DNA of 64,000 nucleotides. Source: Microbispora sp. ZYX-F-249. Lineage in GTDB: Bacteria; Actinomycetota; Actinomycetes; Streptosporangiales; Streptosporangiaceae. The stretch covers positions 124,001 through 188,000 of the forward strand of contig NZ_JBDJAW010000009.1 in NCBI RefSeq assembly GCF_039649665.1, read 5' to 3'. The notes beneath the pieces were generated by a model that searched no databases, was not told the DNA's origin, and worked only from the letters and a program-made list of their open reading frames with translations. This document shows, in pieces, positions 25,523 to 34,265 of this stretch. Numbering within the stretch: the stretch's first letter is position 1; each line of letters begins with the position of its first letter. The position numbers were made by a program, and so were the translations under genes.

Positions 25523-27277
25523 TTGAGCGTTTCGGCCGCGTCCCACCTCTCCCCGTCCTACCCCGACAGAGCCGCCTGGGGCACCGCCCCGAAGCTGCGC
25601 GCGTGGCAGCAGCAGGCCTTCGACCTCTACTTCAGCCGTGAGCCGCGCGACTTCCTGACCGTCGCCACCCCCGGCGCCGGCAAGACGACGTACGCGCTGC
25701 GGATCGCCAGCGAGCTGCTCAGCCGCGGGGTCGTGCGCGCACTGACGATCGTCACCCCCACCGAGCACCTCAAGCGGCAGTGGGCCGACGCGGCGGCCCG
25801 GGTCGGGATCAGCATCGACCCCGAGTTCAAGAACAGCCAGGGCGCCACCTCCCGCGACTACGTCGGCGTCGCGGTCACGTACGCGCAGATCGCGATGCAT
25901 CCGGCGCTGCACCGGGCCCGCACCGAGGCGCGCAAGACCCTGGTGATCTTCGACGAGATCCATCACGCCGGCGACGCCAAGTCGTGGGGCGACGGCGTCC
26001 GCGAGGCGTTCGAGCCCGCGACCAGGCGGCTGGCGCTGACCGGCACGCCGTTCCGGTCCGACGACAGCCCGATCCCGTTCGTCACCTACGTCGAGGACGG
26101 CGAGGGGGCGATGCGGAGTGTCTCCGACTACTCCTACGGGTACGGCCCGGCCTTGGCCGACGGCGTCGTCCGGCCGGTCATCTTCCTGGCGTACTCGGGG
26201 GAGATGAAGTGGCGGACGCGTGCGGGCGACGAGATCGCCGCCACTCTCGGCACGCCGCTGACCAAGGACCAGCTCTCGCAGGCATGGCGGGCCGCCCTCG
26301 ACCCGAAGGGCGACTGGATCCGCCAGGTCATCCACGCGGCCGACCGGCGCCTCACGGAGGTGCGGCGGGGCGTGCCCGACGCGGGCGGGCTGGTCATCGC
26401 CTCCGACCACGAGGCGGCCCGCGCCTACGCCCGGCACATCCGCGCGGTGACCGGCGAGGGCGCCGAGGTCGTGCTCTCCGACGACCCGGGCGCGTCCAAG
26501 AAGATCAAGGACTTCGGTGCCTCCGACCGGCGCTGGCTGGTCGCGGTCCGGATGGTCTCCGAGGGCGTCGACATCCCCCGGCTGTGCGTGGGGGTCTACG
26601 CCACGAGCACCTCGACCCCGCTGTTCTTCGCCCAGGCCGTCGGGCGTTTCGTCCGCGCCCGCAAACGCGGCGAGACCGCGTCGGTCTTCCTGCCCTCGGT
26701 GCCCGTCCTCATGGGCCTTGCGGGCGAGATGGAGGAAGAGCGCGACCACGTCCTGGGCCGCCGCCGCGACGAGGACGGCCTCGACGACCTGCTGCTGGAG
26801 CAGGCCCAGCAGGAGAAGAAGCAGCCCGACGCGCTCGGCGACGAGCTGCCCTTCCAGACGCTGGAGGCCTCGGCCACCTTCGACCGGGTGCTGTTCGACG
26901 GCGGCGAGTTCGGTACCGCCGCCGCCCCCGGATCGCCGGAGGAGGAGGACTTCATCGGCCTGCCCGGCCTGCTGGAGCCCGACCAGGTGGCCTCGCTGCT
27001 GCGCAAGCGCCAGGCCGACCAGCAGGCGGCCAAGCGCAAGACCAAGAAGAGCGAGGAGCCTGCCCCGGCTCTCGCGCCGCACGAGCAGCTCGCCGAGCTC
27101 CGTAAGGAGCTCAACGGTCTCGTCGGCGCGTGGAACCACCGCACCGGGCAGCCGCATGGCGTCATCCACGCCGAGCTGCGCCGGGCCTGCGGCGGCCCCG
27201 CGATCGCCCAGGCCACCGCCGAGCAGGTCCGCGAGCGCATCGCGATGATCCGCAAGTGGGCCACCCAGCGCAGGTGA
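25523..27277 (+). CDS. Superfamily 2 DEAD/DEAH-type helicase
   Basis: 584 residues. The N-terminal RecA domain has a Q-like segment LRAWQQQAFDLYF, Walker A TPGAGKTT (near residue 50), Walker B FDEIHH (DEIH) and motif III LTGTPFR. The second RecA domain has VRMVSEGVDIPRLCVGVYAT (motif V) and FFAQAVGRFVRARK (motif VI, QxxGRxxR). A charged coiled C-terminal tail (about 420-584) follows. It should be an ATP-driven nucleic acid translocase; the role in actinobacteria is not established. The start is TTG at 25523 after GGGGAGG. The 3' end faces a coiled-coil gene across a hairpin. Confidence 0.9.
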   Translation: MSVSAASHLSPSYPDRAAWGTAPKLRAWQQQAFDLYFSREPRDFLTVATPGAGKTTYALRIASELLSRGVVRALTIVTPTEHLKRQWADAAARVGISIDPEFKNSQGATSRDYVGVAVTYAQIAMHPALHRARTEARKTLVIFDEIHHAGDAKSWGDGVREAFEPATRRLALTGTPFRSDDSPIPFVTYVEDGEGAMRSVSDYSYGYGPALADGVVRPVIFLAYSGEMKWRTRAGDEIAATLGTPLTKDQLSQAWRAALDPKGDWIRQVIHAADRRLTEVRRGVPDAGGLVIASDHEAARAYARHIRAVTGEGAEVVLSDDPGASKKIKDFGASDRRWLVAVRMVSEGVDIPRLCVGVYATSTSTPLFFAQAVGRFVRARKRGETASVFLPSVPVLMGLAGEMEEERDHVLGRRRDEDGLDDLLLEQAQQEKKQPDALGDELPFQTLEASATFDRVLFDGGEFGTAAAPGSPEEEDFIGLPGLLEPDQVASLLRKRQADQQAAKRKTKKSEEPAPALAPHEQLAELRKELNGLVGAWNHRTGQPHGVIHAELRRACGGPAIAQATAEQVRERIAMIRKWATQRR

Positions 27278-27285
27278 CGCACCAA

Positions 27286-27328
27286 GGCCCTCGGCTCGCC
27301 GCCTGACCGGGACAGCGAACCGAGGGCC
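27286..27328. terminator. Bidirectional hairpin between convergent genes
   Basis: GGCCCTCGG (27286-27294) pairs with CCGAGGGCC (27320-27328), and flanking TCGC/GCGA extend the stem. It serves the helicase and the coiled-coil gene. Confidence 0.6.
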
Positions 27329-27343
27329 GCAGATGGGGCTTCG

Positions 27344-28222
27344 TCAGACGGAGCGTTGTGTGGGGTCGCCGTCGATCTCTGCCTCGGGGAGTTCCCGCCA
27401 GTGGGCCGGCCGTGTCGTGGCGGACAGGGAATCCAATCGATCCAGGACCAGTTTGAACATCGCGGCGTTGGTCGCCGCCATGGTGTCCATCTGGCGGCTG
27501 ACCGTGTTGACCTGTTCGGTCAATGTGGAAACTCGCTCTCCTAGGCCGTCCACCCGCTCGGTGAGTCCGTCGACTCGGGTGGTGAGACCGTCCATCCGGC
27601 CTGTGAGGGTGTCGACGCGTTCGCTGAGTCCGTCGACTCGGGTGGTGAGGCCGTCCATCCGGTCTGTGAGGGTGTCGACGCGTTCGCTGAGTTCGTCGAC
27701 TCGGGTGGTGAGGCCGTCCATCCGGTCTGTGAGGGTGTCGACGCGTTCGCTGAGTCCGTCGACTCGGGTGGTGAGGCCGTCCATCCGGTCTGTGAGGGTG
27801 TCGACCCGGGTGGTGAGGCCGTCCACGCGTTCGCTCAGTCCGTCGACGCGTTCGGTGAGGCCCTCGACTCGGGTCGTGAGGTCGTCCACGCGGTCGCTGA
27901 GTCCGTCGACGCGTTCGGTGAGGCCCTCGACACGTTCGCTGAGTCCGTCGATGCGCCGATCCAAACGGCCGATCTCGCTGTCGATGCGGTCGAATCGGAC
28001 AGTGGCGACGGTCATCTGCCTCTTGAGAACGCCGACGTCGGCTCTGGTCTCCTCGGCGATCTGCTCGACTCGCATCAGGCGATCGCTCATCGCATCGATT
28101 TTTTCCCAATTCGGCTGCAGTGCGTCGTACGCGTGTGCTGCTGCCTGCTTGAAGCAATCGACGCTCAGTTTCTCCACTTCGTTCTCCAGGCGCTCGACGC
28201 GTTCTCTGAGTGTTGTCCTCAC
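27344..28222 (-). CDS. Long coiled-coil protein built of heptad repeats
   Basis: 292 residues, predicted almost wholly coiled coil from about 5 to 255. From residue 78 the sequence is a run of near-identical heptads (VDGLTER, VDGLSER, VDTLTDR, MDGLTTR) with Val or Met at a and Leu at d. No membrane segment or catalytic motif is present. A short non-coiled tail ends the protein. A role as scaffold or spacer is inferred from shape only. The GTG start at 28222 follows GGAGGATC. Near-exact 63-bp DNA repeats inside the gene suggest recent expansion. Confidence 0.75.
   Translation of the reverse strand: MRTTLRERVERLENEVEKLSVDCFKQAAAHAYDALQPNWEKIDAMSDRLMRVEQIAEETRADVGVLKRQMTVATVRFDRIDSEIGRLDRRIDGLSERVEGLTERVDGLSDRVDDLTTRVEGLTERVDGLSERVDGLTTRVDTLTDRMDGLTTRVDGLSERVDTLTDRMDGLTTRVDELSERVDTLTDRMDGLTTRVDGLSERVDTLTGRMDGLTTRVDGLTERVDGLGERVSTLTEQVNTVSRQMDTMAATNAAMFKLVLDRLDSLSATTRPAHWRELPEAEIDGDPTQRSV
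27554..27805 (-). repeat. Four 63-bp tandem repeats inside coiled-coil gene
   Basis: Residues 140-223 comprise four copies of a 21-residue unit, VDTLTDRMDGLTTRVDGLSER with single substitutions (Glu for Gly, Gly for Asp, Thr for Ser). The DNA is nearly as conserved as the protein, which points to recent duplication. Unit number changes would keep the reading frame. Confidence 0.85.
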
Positions 28223-28599
28223 GTCTGATCCTCCGAGGCTGCTTGCAGCGTAGCCGAGGCTCGCTGGGGGGAAGGTAGGAGCGCGGCAGGTGCGCGGAGG
28301 TAATTGCTATCAGCTCGGAGGCCGCCGGGATGAGAATGTTCAGGGCGGATTGTGTGAGGCCCGGCCGGCGGGGTGAGGATATTTCGCTACCGGTGTGACG
28401 AGTATTCACCTGGCTCTGCGCGTTCTGTGCGTCATGTCCACATTTCCCCCGATTAATGAATGACGCATCTTCAACCTCGGCACGGCGTGCGCCATGCCGC
28501 AGCCGATGGGCGGCCGGTGTCTTTCGTGCGGTCTCCTGTCATCCGAACGCGCCTCCCGGGCGGTAGTCATCGCCGGAGACGACGAGACGGAGATGATCG
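28223..28599. other. Divergent intergenic region before sigma factor gene
   Basis: About 377 bases with a moderately AT-rich centre (28360-28470). No gene is supported. It must contain the promoters of the coiled-coil gene and the sigma factor. I cannot define either with confidence. Confidence 0.3.
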
Positions 28600-29100
28600 A
28601 TGGACGACGGGTTCGCCGAATACGTGGCACAGCGGCATCTACGGCTGTGCCGGATGGCGTATCTCCTCGCCCGGGACTGGGGCACGGCCGAGGATCTGGT
28701 GCAGACCGCGCTCGCGAAGGCGTGGCTCGCCTGGCGGCGGATCGAGGGCAACCCCGACCCGTACGTCTACCGGATCATCGTGAACACCCACGCCTCGTGG
28801 TGGCGCAGGCGCTGGCGCGGGGAGATCCCGGCCGAGACGCTTCCCGAGACGGCCGATCCACGCGACGAGTCCGCCGAGGTGGACGACCAGGCCGCGCTGT
28901 GGAGCGCGATCGGCGCGCTCTCCCCGCGCCAGCGCGCGGTGATCGTCCTGCACTACTACGAGGGACGGACGCTCGCCCAGGTCGCCGACATCGTCGGCTG
29001 CTCACTGGGAGCGGTGAAAACCCAGCTCAGCCGGGCTCTCACCCGTCTTCGCGTCGACCCGGACGTCCAGACCATGACCATGGAGAGGGCACAGCGATGA
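28600..29100 (+). CDS. ECF sigma factor, SigE/SigL-type (sigma-70 family)
   Basis: 166 residues. Region 2 (about 8-70) has LCRMAYLLARDWGTAEDLVQTALAKAW and PDPYVYRIIVNTHASWWRRRWR; region 4 (about 105-155) has LSPRQRAVIVLHYYEGRTLAQVADIVGCSLGAVKTQLSRAL. This is the short actinobacterial SigE-family ECF layout. It should direct RNA polymerase to a small regulon. Its stop overlaps the next start (ATGA), and that gene encodes a membrane protein likely to act as its anti-sigma factor or sensor. Confidence 0.92.
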   Translation: MDDGFAEYVAQRHLRLCRMAYLLARDWGTAEDLVQTALAKAWLAWRRIEGNPDPYVYRIIVNTHASWWRRRWRGEIPAETLPETADPRDESAEVDDQAALWSAIGALSPRQRAVIVLHYYEGRTLAQVADIVGCSLGAVKTQLSRALTRLRVDPDVQTMTMERAQR

Positions 29101-29933
29101 GACATACCGAAACCGACCTGCGCGCTCTGCTGGACGAGCACGGCCGGGCACCCGCCGGCCGGGAGCCGGCCGCCTCTCTCGACGCGATCGTCCGGCGGGG
29201 CCGGCGCATGCGCCGCACCCAGCGGGCCGTGACGGCCGGGGCCGCAGTGGCCTGCGCCGTCGCCGCCGTCGCGCTGGGAAACGGCCTGCTGACCGGCCAG
29301 CCCCGCGCCGACCGTACGACGGTGGCGGCGCAGCCCACCGATTCGGCCCGGGCGGCGCAGGGGCCGAAGCTTCCCGGCACGATGCCGGTGGTGCTGGGAG
29401 CCGAGAAGTTCGACCTGCGCCCCATTCGCATATGGAGGTTCGAGACGATGGGCGTCGGGCGGACACTGACCTTCACCCCGACGAGCTACTTCACCGGATC
29501 CAGAGTGGTGTGCGACGACCCGCGGGCATGGGTCGTCGTGGAGATGCCGCTCAAGGGCGGTGAGAAGGGCGGCACGACCGGACGGTGCGGGGACTCGGCG
29601 GGTGGCGGGCACCACGACCGGAAGTCGGCGCCGTCCGGCTGGCTGAAGGGCCCGCAGTCCATCCGGATCTGGGTCTTTCCGGCGGACGCGCCTGTGCGGG
29701 AGGCGGCGTGCCGGGCGCTGCCGAAGGAGTGTGACGAGCCCGCGCTCGCCGACGGGCGGGCGTTGTGGCGTCCCGAGGTACGCGACCGGTTGGCGGCCAT
29801 GCTCGGTGAACGACCGGGCAGGTGGGCCGCCGGGATCTACGACCGCGCCGACCCGTTCACGTCCGTGCCGGACGGCGAACCCCCGGCAGCCACCGACGCC
29901 CCTGTCGCGGGCACGTCGACGCCGGCCGGCTGA
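29097..29933 (+). CDS. Single-pass membrane protein coupled to sigma factor
   Basis: 278 residues, family not recognised. A 45-residue cytoplasmic N-terminus rich in Arg and Leu (LRALLDEHGRAP, IVRRGRRMRRTQR) precedes one transmembrane helix (about 46-65) and an outside domain with several Cys (in RVVCDDP, GRCGDS, AACRALPKECDEP). The overlap ATGA with the sigma gene and the membrane topology suggest an anti-sigma or signal-sensing partner. The HxxxCxxC zinc motif of ZAS anti-sigma factors is absent from the N-terminus, so the role is inferred from position. Confidence 0.7.
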   Translation: MRHTETDLRALLDEHGRAPAGREPAASLDAIVRRGRRMRRTQRAVTAGAAVACAVAAVALGNGLLTGQPRADRTTVAAQPTDSARAAQGPKLPGTMPVVLGAEKFDLRPIRIWRFETMGVGRTLTFTPTSYFTGSRVVCDDPRAWVVVEMPLKGGEKGGTTGRCGDSAGGGHHDRKSAPSGWLKGPQSIRIWVFPADAPVREAACRALPKECDEPALADGRALWRPEVRDRLAAMLGERPGRWAAGIYDRADPFTSVPDGEPPAATDAPVAGTSTPAG

Positions 29934-29957
29934 GGCCGGACGGGCGGTGACCGCTCG

Positions 29958-30665
29958 TCAGGAGACGCGGGAGCGCAACGGGATCTTGTCGCCGGTCTGG
30001 CCGTTGATGGCCACGTAGCGGCGGTGGTGCCGGGTGACCGGGCTGAGCCGGAGGCTGAGCGAGGCCGTTCCCTGCTCCACCCGCACGGGCACGTTGTGCG
30101 CTGCTCCCTCGTGGTGCCCCGCCCGTGGGACCGAGGCGCCCTCCTGCACCCAGATGCGCAGCCGGTGCCCGGCCTGGTGGACGGCCACCGTCGCGGTGTC
30201 GCACTGCGCGGGCGACGCGGGCCAGTAGACCGTAAGGCCGTGCAGGGCCCTGCCCTGGAACGACAGCCGTACGGCCGCGGGGTTGAGGACGCGGGACTCG
30301 CAGGCGGGAGAGCCGGTCGGGACCGGAGAGGGCGCGGCGGCCGCACCGGTGGAGGGCCGCACGTCCGCGGGCCGGCCGGCGTCGCTGTGAGGGGCGCGGA
30401 CGGCGACCGTCCGGGCGGGGGTCCGGGCGGCCTCCTGGTTGAACCCCACGACCATCGTGGCCGCCTGCAGGGCCGCGAGCGTCAGCGCGCCCGTGACGCG
30501 GAGCAGGCTCCGGTGGCCGCGGCCGAAGAGCAGCCAGACGCAGACCGGGGTCAGGACGAGCCAGGTGAGGCCGAGCAGGAACGCGAACATCGGGGCCGCC
30601 AATCCACGAAGGGTCGTCGCTCTAGGTAATACACCTATGGCTCTACGTGGTGAAGGCGTTGACAT
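29958..30665 (-). CDS. Two-helix membrane protein, unknown function
   Basis: About 235 residues, family not recognised. Two hydrophobic segments (about 26-48 and 55-75) near the N-terminus are followed by a Pro/Ala/Ser linker and a C-terminal domain of about 125 residues, beta-rich, with a Cys pair (PACESRV and PAQCDTA). The start is uncertain: the ATG at 30665 lacks a strong ribosome-binding site, and a later in-frame TTG or ATG just before the first helix is possible. It converges with the sigma/membrane pair but has no clear link to it. Confidence 0.55.
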   Translation of the reverse strand: MSTPSPRRAIGVLPRATTLRGLAAPMFAFLLGLTWLVLTPVCVWLLFGRGHRSLLRVTGALTLAALQAATMVVGFNQEAARTPARTVAVRAPHSDAGRPADVRPSTGAAAAPSPVPTGSPACESRVLNPAAVRLSFQGRALHGLTVYWPASPAQCDTATVAVHQAGHRLRIWVQEGASVPRAGHHEGAAHNVPVRVEQGTASLSLRLSPVTRHHRRYVAINGQTGDKIPLRSRVS

Positions 30666-30793
30666 CCGATTCCGCGCGGTCGTGTCCCCGCGGGCGACCG
30701 GCGGGCCGCCTGTGGGAGCCGGGGCGGGCCACCGCACCTGACCGTCCGCCGGTCCGCGGCGGTAGTGCCCGGGCCGGGGGCCGGCGTCGCGGG

Positions 30794-31366
30794 TCAGGAG
30801 CGGAGGACGGGCTCCCCGGTGAGCTCGACCCCGGCCTCGGCGAGGCGGGCGAGCGCCGACTCCGTCGTCTCCCTGGCCACGCCCGCGGTCAGGTCCAGCA
30901 GGACCCGTACGGCGAAGCCGCCGGCCGCCGCGTCGAGGGCGGTGGCCCGAACGCAGTGGTCGGTGGCGATCCCGACGACGTCCACGGCCTCCACGCCGCG
31001 TTCGCGCAGCCAGGCGGCCAGGCCCACGCCGTCCCCGGTGGCGCCCTCGAACCCGCTGTAGGCCGCCTGCCTCGCGCCCTTGCTGAAGACCTCCTCGACC
31101 TTCGCGGTGTCGAAGGCCGGGTGGAAGTCCGCGCCGGAGGTGCCGACCACGCAGTGCGGCGGCCACGTGTCGACGTAGTCGGGCTCGGCCGCGAAGTGGG
31201 CCCCCGGATCGACGTGGTAGTCGCGGGTGGCGACCACGTGGTCGTAGGCGTGCTCCTGGACGTGACGGCTGATCGCGGCGGCCACCTCGGCGCCGCCGCC
31301 GACCGGCAGGCTGCCGCCCTCGCAGAAGTCGTTCTGCACGTCCACGATGACGAGCGCGGTCTTCAT
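30794..31366 (-). CDS. pncA: Nicotinamidase
   Basis: 190 residues of the cysteine hydrolase (isochorismatase-like) fold. The catalytic triad Asp9 (IVDVQNDF), Lys96 (EVFSKG) and Cys138 (GIATDHCVR) is complete. Metal ligands Asp49, His51 and His57 fit [11 protein letters not shown], with His71 nearby. The enzyme turns nicotinamide into nicotinate for NAD salvage. It lies just downstream of pncB on the same strand, which uses nicotinate, so the two form a salvage unit. A very strong hairpin separates them, so they may be transcribed independently in part. Confidence 0.93.
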   Translation of the reverse strand: MKTALVIVDVQNDFCEGGSLPVGGGAEVAAAISRHVQEHAYDHVVATRDYHVDPGAHFAAEPDYVDTWPPHCVVGTSGADFHPAFDTAKVEEVFSKGARQAAYSGFEGATGDGVGLAAWLRERGVEAVDVVGIATDHCVRATALDAAAGGFAVRVLLDLTAGVARETTESALARLAEAGVELTGEPVLRS

Positions 31367-31385
31367 GGGATCACCTCACAGTGGC

Positions 31386-31432
31386 GATCGCGGAGGACCG
31401 GCGTCGTCCTCATGCGCCGGTCCTCCGCGATC
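31386..31432. terminator. 18-bp perfect hairpin between pncB and pncA
   Basis: The stem pairs 31386-31403 with 31415-31432 without mismatch around an 11-base loop, and overlaps the first two bases of the pncB stop codon. It is strong enough to end or attenuate pncB transcription before pncA. Confidence 0.75.
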
Positions 31433-32708
31433 ACTTGAAGATAGTAGGGACTGCGGGGTCTCCGGGGGAGAGGCTGCACGCCTCCAACGGCAACTCCGTC
31501 AAAGTCGCCCGGTGCCGGTCGCGGGCGGCCTGCAGGGGTTCGCGGCCGACGACCTTGCCGTCCCGCACGAGTTCGGCCAGCAGCGGGCGGTCCTCCGTCT
31601 CCACCGGCTCGCGCGTGATCACCTCGGCGGTGGCGGTGCCGCCGCTGGTCCTGCGGTAGGCCCACTTGCGCCCGCCGACGCTGGGCTTGCCGACGGACGC
31701 CTTGGCGACGGGCTGGAGGGCTCCCGTGTGGTCTTCTCTGGCGACGAGCTTGTAGACGAGGCTGGCCGTCGGATGGCCCGAGCCGGTGGACAGGGCGGTG
31801 CCCACGCCGTAGGCGTCCACCGGCGCCGCCGCCAGCGCCGCGATCGCGAACTCGTCGAGGTCGCTGGTGACGACGATCCGCGTGCGGTCCGCGCCCAGCT
31901 CGTCGAGCAGGCGGCGCACCTCGACGGCCACCACCGCGAGGTCGCCCGAGTCGATGCGCACCGCGCCGAGGCCGGGCCCGGCCAGCTCCACCGCGGTGCG
32001 TACGGCCTTGGCGACGTCGTAGGTGTCCACGAGCAGGGTGGTGCCGCGCCCGAGGGAGTCGAGCTGGGCGCGGAAGGCGTCCTCCTCCGAGTCGTGCAGC
32101 AGGGTGAACGCGTGGGCGGCGGTGCCCGCGGTCGGCACGCCGTACAGGTGACCGGCCATCAGGTTGGAGGTGGAGGCGAAGCCGCACAGGTGGGCGGCCC
32201 TGGCGGCGGCGACCGCGGCGTGCTCGTGGGTGCGGCGCGAGCCCATCTCGATGAGCGGCCGGTCGCCGGCGGCCTGGGCCATCCGGGAGGCGGCCGCCGC
32301 GATCGCGCAGTCGTGGTTGAGGATCGACAGGATCAGCGTCTCCAGCAGCACGGCCTCGGCGAACGTCCCCTCCACCACCATGATCGGCGAGCCGGGGAAG
32401 AACGCCTCGCCCTCGCGGTAGCCGTACACGTTGCCGGAGAAGTGGTAGCCCGCGAGGAACTCGCCGGTCGGCTCGTCCACGATCCCGGCCGAGCACAGGT
32501 AGTCGATGTCCTGCTCGTCGAAGCGGAAGTCCTCCAGCGCGTCGAGGAACCGCCCGGTGCCGGCCACGACCCCGTAGCGCCGTCCCCCGGGCAGCCGGCG
32601 GGCGAACACCTCGAAGACCGCCCGGCGGTGCGCCGCGCCGCTCGCCAGCGCGGCCTGGAGCATCGTCAGTTCGTACTGGTCGGTCAGCAGGGCCGTGCCC
32701 GTGGTCAT
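31431..32708 (-). CDS. pncB: Nicotinate phosphoribosyltransferase
   Basis: About 425 residues. It joins nicotinate and PRPP to give nicotinate mononucleotide in the Preiss-Handler route. The N-terminal [12 protein letters not shown] is the family hallmark; further motifs are [26 protein letters not shown] with the conserved His, and VRIDSGDLA of the phosphate-binding barrel. ATG at 32708 is used. A GTG six bases upstream (32714) sits seven bases after a -10-like TAGTCT on this strand, so a leaderless start at that GTG is quite possible. It is divergent from clpS, the same arrangement as pncB1/clpS in Mycobacterium tuberculosis. Confidence 0.93.
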   Translation of the reverse strand: MTTGTALLTDQYELTMLQAALASGAAHRRAVFEVFARRLPGGRRYGVVAGTGRFLDALEDFRFDEQDIDYLCSAGIVDEPTGEFLAGYHFSGNVYGYREGEAFFPGSPIMVVEGTFAEAVLLETLILSILNHDCAIAAAASRMAQAAGDRPLIEMGSRRTHEHAAVAAARAAHLCGFASTSNLMAGHLYGVPTAGTAAHAFTLLHDSEEDAFRAQLDSLGRGTTLLVDTYDVAKAVRTAVELAGPGLGAVRIDSGDLAVVAVEVRRLLDELGADRTRIVVTSDLDEFAIAALAAAPVDAYGVGTALSTGSGHPTASLVYKLVAREDHTGALQPVAKASVGKPSVGGRKWAYRRTSGGTATAEVITREPVETEDRPLLAELVRDGKVVGREPLQAARDRHRATLTELPLEACSLSPGDPAVPTIFK

Positions 32709-32753
32709 GCGCACGTGTCGAAGACTACGACGGTCGTGGTGCAGGATGGTTAC

Positions 32754-33041
32754 GTGGGTAGCACAGCTCCAGCCGAGGTCGAGCGTCCGTCGTCGGACGT
32801 GCGCCCCGATCTGCCGTGGCTCACGATCGTGTGGAACGACCCGGTCAACCTGATGTCGTACGTCACGTACGTCTTCCAGGCCGTGTTCGGCTATCCCCGT
32901 GAGAAGGCCGAGAAGCTGATGATGGACGTCCACCACAAGGGCAAGGCCGTCGTGGCCAGCGGCACCCGGGAGGAGATGGAGCGCGACGTGCAGATCCTCC
33001 ACTCCTACGGCCTGTGGGCCACCGTCCAGCAGGACAAATGA
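32754..33041 (+). CDS. clpS: ATP-dependent Clp protease adaptor ClpS
   Basis: 95 residues. ClpS recognises N-degron substrates and hands them to ClpC/ClpA-ClpP. The core [46 protein letters not shown] holds the conserved Asn-Asp-Pro and the His that line the N-end pocket. The GTG start at 32754 is preceded by CAGGAT and a six-base gap, consistent with a leaderless transcript. It starts the operon clpS-DUF2017-mec; its stop overlaps the next start. Confidence 0.93.
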   Translation: MGSTAPAEVERPSSDVRPDLPWLTIVWNDPVNLMSYVTYVFQAVFGYPREKAEKLMMDVHHKGKAVVASGTREEMERDVQILHSYGLWATVQQDK

Positions 33042-33565
33042 TGAGCACGGGCTTCAGGGCGACGGCTGACGGGGTGACCGTCCACCTCGACGCGGGTGAG
33101 GTGTCGATCCTGCGCTCGCTGGTGTCGCAGGTGCTCGGCCTGGTCGAGCCGGGGACGACCGGCGACGACCCGCTGGAGCGCGCCCTCGGCATCGGCGCGG
33201 CGGCCCCGCCGGCCGACCCCGTGCTCGCGCGGCTGTTCCCCTCGGCGTACGCCGACGACGAGGAGGCGGCGCAGGAGTTCCGGCGCTACACGGAGGCGAC
33301 GCTGCGCGACGGCAAGCGGGCCGACGCGACCACGCTGCTGGAGACGGCGGAGCCGGGACGGCTCACGCTCACGGCCGAGCAGGGGCAGGCGTGGCTGCGG
33401 GCGCTCAACGACGTACGGCTCGCGCTCGGCGTGCGGCTGGAGGTCACCGAGGAGGTCCACGAGGAGATCTCCGCGATGTCCGAGGACGATCCCCGCTATC
33501 CCGCGTTCGTGACCTACGACTGGCTGACCTACCTGCAGGACACCCTCGTCAGGGCGCTTTGGTAG
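33038..33565 (+). CDS. DUF2017 family protein
   Basis: 175 residues of the actinobacterial DUF2017 family, always found between clpS and mec-like genes as far as I recall. It is acidic and helical with [26 protein letters not shown] in the C-terminal half. The function is unknown. The start overlaps the clpS stop (ATGATGA), so the two are coupled; ATG 33041 is equally possible. The mec gene follows ten bases after the stop. Confidence 0.9.
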   Translation: MMSTGFRATADGVTVHLDAGEVSILRSLVSQVLGLVEPGTTGDDPLERALGIGAAAPPADPVLARLFPSAYADDEEAAQEFRRYTEATLRDGKRADATTLLETAEPGRLTLTAEQGQAWLRALNDVRLALGVRLEVTEEVHEEISAMSEDDPRYPAFVTYDWLTYLQDTLVRALW

Positions 33566-33575
33566 GTTTCCCAGC

Positions 33576-33992
33576 ATGCTGACGATCTCACGCGAGCTGG
33601 TCGACAAGATCGTGGCCCACGCCCGGGCCGACCACCCCGACGAGGCGTGCGGCGTCCTGGCCGGGCCCGCCGGGTCCGACCGTCCCGAGCGGTTCGTCCC
33701 GATGGAGAACGCCGAGCGCTCCCCGACGTTCTACCGTTTCGACTCGATGGAGCAGTTCCGCGTGTGGCGGGAGATGGACGACCGCGACGAGGTCCCGGTC
33801 GTGATCTACCACTCCCACACCGCCACCGAGGCGTACCCGTCCCGTACGGACATCAGCTACGCCTCCGAGCCCGACGCCCACTACGTGCTGGTCTCGACCG
33901 CCTCCGAGGAGGAGACGCCCTTCCGGTCCTACCGGATCGTGGACGGCGTCGTCACGGAGGAGGAAGTCAAGATCGTCGAGTCGTACGGTTAA
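33576..33992 (+). CDS. mec: JAMM metallopeptidase Mec
   Basis: 138 residues, MPN/JAMM fold. The zinc site is complete: Glu23 in DEACGVLAG, then His79-Ser-His81 through Ser89 and Asp92 in HSHTATEAYPSRTD. In Mycobacterium tuberculosis Mec releases cysteine from the CysO-cysteine adduct, ending the CysM/CysO pathway. The neighbours cysO and cysM support the same job here. Because CysO here ends beyond its Gly-Gly, Mec could also trim that tail, as reported for the related QbsD/QbsE pair. A -10-like TAAACT overlaps its stop codon and may drive the next small ORF. Confidence 0.93.
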   Translation: MLTISRELVDKIVAHARADHPDEACGVLAGPAGSDRPERFVPMENAERSPTFYRFDSMEQFRVWREMDDRDEVPVVIYHSHTATEAYPSRTDISYASEPDAHYVLVSTASEEETPFRSYRIVDGVVTEEEVKIVESYG

Positions 33993-33995
33993 ACT
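33990..33995 (+). promoter_or_regulatory. -10-like TAAACT before leaderless sORF
   Basis: TAAACT overlaps the mec stop codon and ends six bases before the ATG at 34002. This is the usual spacing for a transcript that begins at the start codon. It would provide a promoter for sORF-cysO-cysM. Confidence 0.5.
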
Positions 33996-34001
33996 GAAGT
34001 T

Positions 34002-34130
34002 ATGCCCATCGATGACGCTCGTCCCGTGTCGTCACCGGCTGTCCTGTCGCGCCGGGTACGCCCGGAGTCTCCTGTTCAGGCGTTCCTCTTCGCGCACACG
34101 CCTTCTGTCGTCGTCTACGACTGTCGCTGA
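34002..34130 (+). CDS. Small ORF upstream of cysO-cysM, candidate leader peptide
   Basis: 42 codons between mec and cysO. The peptide is basic in the middle (VLSRRVRPE) and ends SVVVYDCR, with the only Cys codon second to last. There is no ribosome-binding site; the ATG follows a -10 hexamer directly, so it would be read from a leaderless mRNA. Actinobacteria use cysteine-rich upstream ORFs to sense cysteine supply in sulfur operons. A single Cys codon just before the stop in front of cysteine synthesis genes suggests a similar attenuator. This role is inferred; conservation has not been tested. Confidence 0.5.
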   Translation: MPIDDARPVSSPAVLSRRVRPESPVQAFLFAHTPSVVVYDCR

Positions 34131-34265
34131 CCCGGCCGCCCGGCCGAGGCGCCCGTACGGGTCCGCCGGGGAGATGACCGCTGGAATCGACTCCCACCTG
34201 ACCATGTTTCACTCAGGTGAACGCCCACCATCATGACGACCCCTGATCAAGGAGATTGAGCCGAC

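Noticed and set aside
27333-28253. Ser/Thr/Arg-rich plus-strand frame of 306 codons
   Set aside because: It is the complement of the coiled-coil heptad repeats, which also look repetitive in this frame.
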